From: an uncultured Butyricicoccus sp.
Lineage (GTDB): Bacteria > Bacillota > Clostridia > Oscillospirales > Butyricicoccaceae
NCBI GenBank assembly: GCA_900557315.1
Contig: USSI01000042.1
Span: 1-9,001 of the forward strand
DNA: 9,001 nt
Direction of reading: 5' to 3'
Made by a program: the position numbers and the translations under genes. Shown one piece after another: positions 6,169 through 9,001 of the stretch. Positions within the stretch are counted from its first letter, which is position 1. Each line of letters starts with the position of its first letter. Below the pieces are notes generated by a model, which saw only the letters and a program-made list of their open reading frames with translations, made no database searches and was not told the DNA's origin.

Positions 6169-6197
6169 AGTATATTCTTTAATTTTATTAAAGTCAA
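6169..6197 (-). promoter_or_regulatory. Promoter of the DUF2089/membrane-protein operon
   Basis: On the - strand: TTGACT (6197-6192), a 17-base AT-rich spacer and TATACT (6174-6169), the best-matching -35 box in the window. The transcript would start near 6162, about 20 bases before the GTG start. It lies just downstream of the hydrolase terminator, so the operon is insulated from the genes to its right. Confidence 0.85.
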
Positions 6198-6215
6198 TCT
6201 TTAATTTTGTTTTTC

Positions 6216-6250
6216 TAAAAAATAAAGACCACCTCTTTTCAGAGATGGTC
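6216..6250 (-). terminator. Intrinsic terminator of the IclR-hydrolase operon
   Basis: Read on the - strand, GACCATCTCT pairs with AGAGGTGGTC (one T-G pair) around a GAAA tetraloop at 6250-6227, followed by a T-rich run (TTTATTTTTT, 6226-6217). On the + strand the T-G pair becomes a C-A mismatch and there is no T tract, so it is directional. Confidence 0.88.
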
Positions 6251-6290
6251 CTCCCTGCCGCCGGCAATCTGACACTGCTTCGGAAGCGGT

Positions 6291-7064
6291 TTACAAACCC
6301 TTCAGCCATTCGGCACACAGCGCCTGCCAACGGTTTACGTGCCGGTCCGGCAGACGGCCCCGGGTCGGCTCGTATGTCTCAAAATCCGCCAGCGACAGGC
6401 CGTGTACCCCGTGCGGGAACAGGTGCAGCTCGTGCGGCAACCCCGCCCTGCGCAGCGCCTGCTCGAGCAGCAGCGTGTTTTCCACCGGCACCTCACCATC
6501 ATCAATCGTGTGCCACAGGAAGGTGGGCGGCGTGTCGCTGTCCACCAGTGTCTCAAGTGAAAACGCCTGCTGTTTTTCCCGGTCAGCGCCAGCCAGCTGC
6601 ACAAAGCTGCCCCGGTGGGCATATTCCCCTGCGGATGCAACCGGATAGCACAGCACGGCGGCGTTCGGCCGGTGCGCCTGCAGGTCCGTGCCCGGTTCAA
6701 ACCATTCCGGGCGGTTCCAGACCGTCGCCAACGTGCCCGCCAGATGCCCGCCTGCCGAAAAACCGCCGATCGCAATGCGGCTGCCGTCAATCCCAAAGCG
6801 CGCGGCATTTGCCCGCACCCACGCAACCGCTGCAGCCGCAGTGCGCACCGGCATCGTGCCGAGCGGCGCGGGCGAACAGTCATATTCGAGCACAAAGGAC
6901 TCAATCCCGTCCCGTGCGAAGGCACGCGCGACCGGTGCGCCCTCGCGGATCGAGCAGAATTCATATCCCCCGCCGGGACAGACTATGAGAGCGGGCTTTT
7001 GGACGCCCTGAGCCTTTCCATAATGCGTCAGCCTGCCATGTAGCAGCTGTAAAACCTCAGCCAT
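6291..7064 (-). CDS. Alpha/beta-hydrolase, esterase/acetylesterase type
   Basis: 257 residues, a normal length for a single-domain cytoplasmic esterase with no signal peptide. The oxyanion-hole block PALIVCPGGGYEFCS (residues 24-38) is of the HGGGY type with C-P replacing the usual H-G. The nucleophile elbow is GGFSAGGHLAG with S103. The acid is likely D188 or D189 (HTIDDGEVP) and the base H221 (PHGVHGLSLA). This pattern matches acetyl-xylan-esterase-like and BD-FAE-like hydrolases that remove acyl groups from sugars. ATG 7064 is chosen because AAAGGGGAAAA precedes it; the longer open frame upstream overlaps the IclR gene. The gap to the IclR stop is 52 bases without a promoter, so the two genes are probably co-transcribed. 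Together with the divergent KDPG aldolase this suggests deacylation of an oligosaccharide or uronate; the substrate is inferred only. Confidence 0.85.
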   Translation of the reverse strand: MAEVLQLLHGRLTHYGKAQGVQKPALIVCPGGGYEFCSIREGAPVARAFARDGIESFVLEYDCSPAPLGTMPVRTAAAAVAWVRANAARFGIDGSRIAIGGFSAGGHLAGTLATVWNRPEWFEPGTDLQAHRPNAAVLCYPVASAGEYAHRGSFVQLAGADREKQQAFSLETLVDSDTPPTFLWHTIDDGEVPVENTLLLEQALRRAGLPHELHLFPHGVHGLSLADFETYEPTRGRLPDRHVNRWQALCAEWLKGL

Positions 7065-7116
7065 TGTATTTTCCCCTTTCCGTGCGCAAACAGAAGGACA
7101 CCAGCCGCCCCATGTC

Positions 7117-7893
7117 TCACCGGCGCATGCTGCCGCCCAGTGCCGCGGCAATTTCATCGCGTGCGGCCAGCAGCGGCCCGCGCAGCGTGGCAATCCGCTC
7201 GTCCGACATCCGGCTGATCGGCGCGGACACCGAAATTGCATAGGATGCACGCCCGCTGTAATCCGGCAGCGCCGCCGCAATACAGCGTACGCCGAGTTCG
7301 TTCTCCTCGTTGTCCAGCGCATATCCCAGGCGGCGCACCCAATCAATCTCCCGGAAAAACGCATCTTCGCTGACGATCGTGTGCTCGGTCCAGGGCTTGA
7401 TCTCACTGTCCTGCCACAGCGCATGTACCTCATCATCCGGCCAGGAGGCAAGGATCGCTTTGCCGACCCCTGTGCAGTACAGCGGGCGGCGCATACCAAT
7501 GCGGGAAAACATGCGGATTGCGCCCCGCGCACTCTCCACCTTATGGACATAAACAATGTCTTTGTCCTCGCGCATTACCAGATGCACGGTCTCGTTGGTT
7601 TCCTCCCCGAGCTGCTCCATCGGCGCACGCGCAATATCGACCACATCCAGATTGTCCACAATATAGCTGCCAAGCTCACACAGGCGCATACCCGCGCGGT
7701 AAATGCTGGTCGCCGCGTCGCGCTGCACATAGCCGCGCGCGCACATACTGGCCAGCAGCCGGTGCACTGTGCTCTTATGCAGGCCGCTCTGCGCCGACAA
7801 TGCGCCAATCGTCATGCCGCTGCGGCTGCGGCAAAGCATCTCCAGCAGATCAAACGCACGATCCAACGACTGCACAGACGAGGATTCTGCCAT
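7117..7893 (-). CDS. IclR-family transcriptional regulator
   Basis: 258 residues, the typical length. An N-terminal winged helix-turn-helix covers about residues 5-68 (SVQSLDRAFDLLEML, then LSAQSGLHKSTVHRLLASM). The C-terminal IclR effector domain shows its signature segments: MREDKDIVYVHKVES (107-121), PLYCTGVGKAILAS (137-150) and DNEENELGVRCIAAALPD (194-211). IclR proteins often repress sugar-acid genes, and KdgR, the regulator of pectin/uronate genes, is a member; the divergent KDPG aldolase gene makes a KdgR-like role plausible. ATG 7893 is preferred over an upstream ATG (7935) because AAAGGAG lies 8 bases before it and the upstream codon sits in the -10 region. It is transcribed with the hydrolase and is probably self-regulated through motifs at its promoter. 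Confidence 0.92.
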   Translation of the reverse strand: MAESSSVQSLDRAFDLLEMLCRSRSGMTIGALSAQSGLHKSTVHRLLASMCARGYVQRDAATSIYRAGMRLCELGSYIVDNLDVVDIARAPMEQLGEETNETVHLVMREDKDIVYVHKVESARGAIRMFSRIGMRRPLYCTGVGKAILASWPDDEVHALWQDSEIKPWTEHTIVSEDAFFREIDWVRRLGYALDNEENELGVRCIAAALPDYSGRASYAISVSAPISRMSDERIATLRGPLLAARDEIAAALGGSMRR

Positions 7894-7933
7894 AATCAGT
7901 TCTCCTTTGTTCCACATTATAAAACTATGTTTC

Positions 7934-7962
7934 ATTTTAATGGATTTTCACCAAAAATACAA
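7934..7962 (-). promoter_or_regulatory. Promoter of the IclR-hydrolase operon
   Basis: On the - strand: TTGTAT (7962-7957), 17-base spacer, TAAAAT (7939-7934). The motif AATGAAACAT (7936-7927) overlaps the end of the -10 box, so a bound regulator would block it. Confidence 0.65.
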
Positions 7963-7996
7963 GAGAAACTTTGCACAGATTGTTTTCGAAAAACTC

Positions 7997-8024
7997 TTGC
8001 AATCTGACGGTAAAGTTTTATAAT
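7997..8024 (+). promoter_or_regulatory. Promoter of the KDPG aldolase operon
   Basis: TTGCAA (7997-8002), 16-base spacer, TATAAT (8019-8024). As on the opposite strand, the -10 box runs straight into GAAA (TATAATGAAATCAT). The transcript would start near 8031, leaving a leader of about 56 bases. Confidence 0.75.
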
Positions 8025-8043
8025 GAAATCATCAAGTGGATTT

Positions 8044-8071
8044 ATGAAACAGTATTCCACAATACGAAACA
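8044..8071. promoter_or_regulatory. Candidate regulator operator in the KDPG aldolase leader
   Basis: Two direct copies, ATGAAACA (8044-8051) and ACGAAACA (8064-8071), are exactly 20 bases apart, about two helical turns. Between them is the inverted repeat GTATT-CCAC-AATAC (8052-8065). The same GAAACA core occurs at the IclR promoter on the other strand (7934-7928). The GAAAC/GTTTC core resembles the core of enterobacterial KdgR sites as I remember it. The assignment to this IclR protein is inference from position. Confidence 0.5.
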
Positions 8072-8086
8072 TGGAGGAAGATCGCA

Positions 8087-8731
8087 ATGAATGAAATCGA
8101 GAAAAAGGTCCAGTCCATCGGTGTTGTACCGGTCATCAAGCTCAACCATCCCGAGCGGGACGCGGTCCCGCTGGCAAAGGCCCTGATCGCCGGCGGCGTA
8201 CCGGTGGCAGAGGTTACCTTCCGCGCTGCAGGAGCGGCGATCGCTATTAAGGCAATGCGTGAGAATTTCCCGGAAATGCTCGTCGGCGCAGGCACGGTGC
8301 TGACCACCGAGCAGGTGGATGAGGCGATGGCTGCAGGCGCGCAGTTCATCGTTACCCCGGGTATGGACCCCGACATCGTTGCTTACTGCCAGAAGGTCGG
8401 CATCCAGATCTTCCCCGGCTGCACCACGCCGACCGACTATCACACGGCTTACAAGTTTGGCCTTGAGGTACTCAAGTTCTTCCCTGCCGAGCAGTCCGGC
8501 GGCATTGCCAAGATCAAGGCGATGAGCGCGCCGTTCCCGATGTTCAAGATCATGCCGACCGGCGGCATTTCGCTCAAGAACCTCGCGGACTACGTCAAGA
8601 ACCCGGTCATCGCTGCCTGCGGCGGCTCCTACATGGTCACTGCGGACCTGATCGACAACGGCAAGTGGGATGAGATTACCGAGCTGTGCAAGCAGTCGGT
8701 CGAGATTGTAAAGGCGGCGCGCAATGGCTGA
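8087..8731 (+). CDS. eda: KDPG / 4-hydroxy-2-oxoglutarate aldolase
   Basis: 214 residues, a full-length class I KDPG/KHG aldolase. It cleaves 2-keto-3-deoxy-6-phosphogluconate to pyruvate and glyceraldehyde 3-phosphate in the cytoplasm, ending the Entner-Doudoroff and hexuronate routes. The Schiff-base lysine is K130 in VLKFFPAEQSGG; the catalytic glutamate is E42 in AEVTFR; phosphate and substrate contacts lie in VGAGTVLT (66-73) and PTGGIS (157-162). The start ATG 8087 is preceded by GGAGG at 8073-8077. The gene diverges from the IclR regulator, with paired promoters between them, and its end overlaps the following VOC gene by 8 bases. Enzyme identity is secure; whether it serves uronate or gluconate breakdown depends on genes outside the window. 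Related 6-carbon (KDPGal) substrates cannot be excluded. Confidence 0.95.
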   Translation: MNEIEKKVQSIGVVPVIKLNHPERDAVPLAKALIAGGVPVAEVTFRAAGAAIAIKAMRENFPEMLVGAGTVLTTEQVDEAMAAGAQFIVTPGMDPDIVAYCQKVGIQIFPGCTTPTDYHTAYKFGLEVLKFFPAEQSGGIAKIKAMSAPFPMFKIMPTGGISLKNLADYVKNPVIAACGGSYMVTADLIDNGKWDEITELCKQSVEIVKAARNG

Positions 8732-9001
8732 ATACTCGCTGGCCCATGTGGGCATCAACTGCGCCAATAAGGAAGAGGCGGAAAAGGCCGCACGGATGTT
8801 TGAAACCCTGTTCGGCTTTGCAGTCAAGGAGGGCAACAGCTCGTTCTTCGCGGGTGATATCGAGCTGATGAAGGAGCCGTATATGGGCAAAAACGGCCAC
8901 ATCGCCGTCCGTACGAACTCTGTCGCGCTGGCCGTGGCAGAGCTGGAAAAGAACGGCTTCGTCTGCGATATGGAGACGGCCAAATACAAGGGCGAGCGGA
9001 T
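8724..9001 (+). CDS. VOC (glyoxalase-fold) protein, 3' truncated by window edge
   Basis: An open frame from ATG 8724 runs off the right edge, with 92 complete codons visible. It reads as a vicinal-oxygen-chelate domain: the opening strand LAHVGINCANKEEA with H8, the helix ARMFETLFGF (24-33), SSFFAGDIELMKEP (about 40-53), then NGHIAVRTNSV with another histidine (60) and the next helix VAELEKNGF. H8, E49 and H60 are candidate metal ligands of this fold. VOC proteins are metal-dependent isomerases, lyases or dioxygenases; the activity cannot be told. The gene starts inside the last codons of the aldolase gene (8-base overlap) with only a weak ribosome site (AAAGGCGG, 8710-8717), so it is likely translated by coupling. 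It probably acts on a substrate or by-product of the same pathway. Confidence 0.82.
   Translation, partial: MAEYSLAHVGINCANKEEAEKAARMFETLFGFAVKEGNSSFFAGDIELMKEPYMGKNGHIAVRTNSVALAVAELEKNGFVCDMETAKYKGER

Noticed and set aside
6245..6988. 247-codon open frame on the + strand
   Set aside because: It is antisense to the esterase with its intact catalytic blocks, is proline/arginine-rich and begins in the terminator hairpin.
7916..7921. TATAAT on the - strand just before the IclR gene
   Set aside because: The -35 position is poor and the transcript would start too close to the ribosome site; the TTGTAT/TAAAAT pair fits better.
8042..8989. 315-codon open frame on the - strand
   Set aside because: It covers the KDPG aldolase and VOC genes in reverse; those have catalytic residues and starts, this has neither.

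Overview
This window looks like a chromosomal stretch from a Gram-positive anaerobe of the Clostridia, probably a GC-rich gut member of the Oscillospiraceae or Butyricicoccaceae. That guess rests on protein style, strong AGGAGG-type ribosome sites, sigma-A-like promoters with 17-base spacers and compact operons; I could not run a search. There are twelve genes (two cut by the window edges, one broken by a frameshift). I see no rRNA, tRNA, CRISPR array or insertion sequence.

Left part, + strand (1-2465): a tightly packed housekeeping operon holds the C-terminal part of a CCA-adding tRNA nucleotidyltransferase, a stand-alone HD-domain phosphohydrolase overlapping it by 11 bases, and a YjbQ/UPF0047 protein. 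A separately promoted nitroreductase with its own intrinsic terminator follows. Next (2466-4097) is a MATE-family exporter behind a near-consensus extended -10 promoter and an unusually long, GC-rich leader of about 177 bases. A third HD-domain gene (4186-4690) has a clean promoter but carries a one-base frameshift at a T4 run. It ends in a long hairpin that can serve as a bidirectional terminator.

Middle, - strand (4734-6197): a four-gene operon starts at an almost perfect promoter. It encodes a short DUF2089-type helix-turn-helix protein followed by three tandem, diverged copies of a small three-helix membrane protein. All three copies end in the same tail, a basic stretch followed by a conserved QDL carboxyl terminus. 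This is the least explained and most interesting unit of the window.

Right part (6216-9001): a divergent catabolic locus. An IclR-family regulator and an alpha/beta-hydrolase (esterase type) run leftwards and end in an intrinsic terminator. KDPG/KHG aldolase and an overlapping VOC (glyoxalase-fold) gene run rightwards and off the edge. The intergenic region has opposed promoters and repeated GAAAC(A) motifs that sit directly beside both -10 boxes and twice in the aldolase leader. These are good candidates for IclR-regulator operators. The set fits breakdown of hexuronates or related acidic sugars through 2-keto-3-deoxy-6-phosphogluconate, with the esterase perhaps removing acyl groups from the polysaccharide-derived substrate; the pathway assignment is inference.
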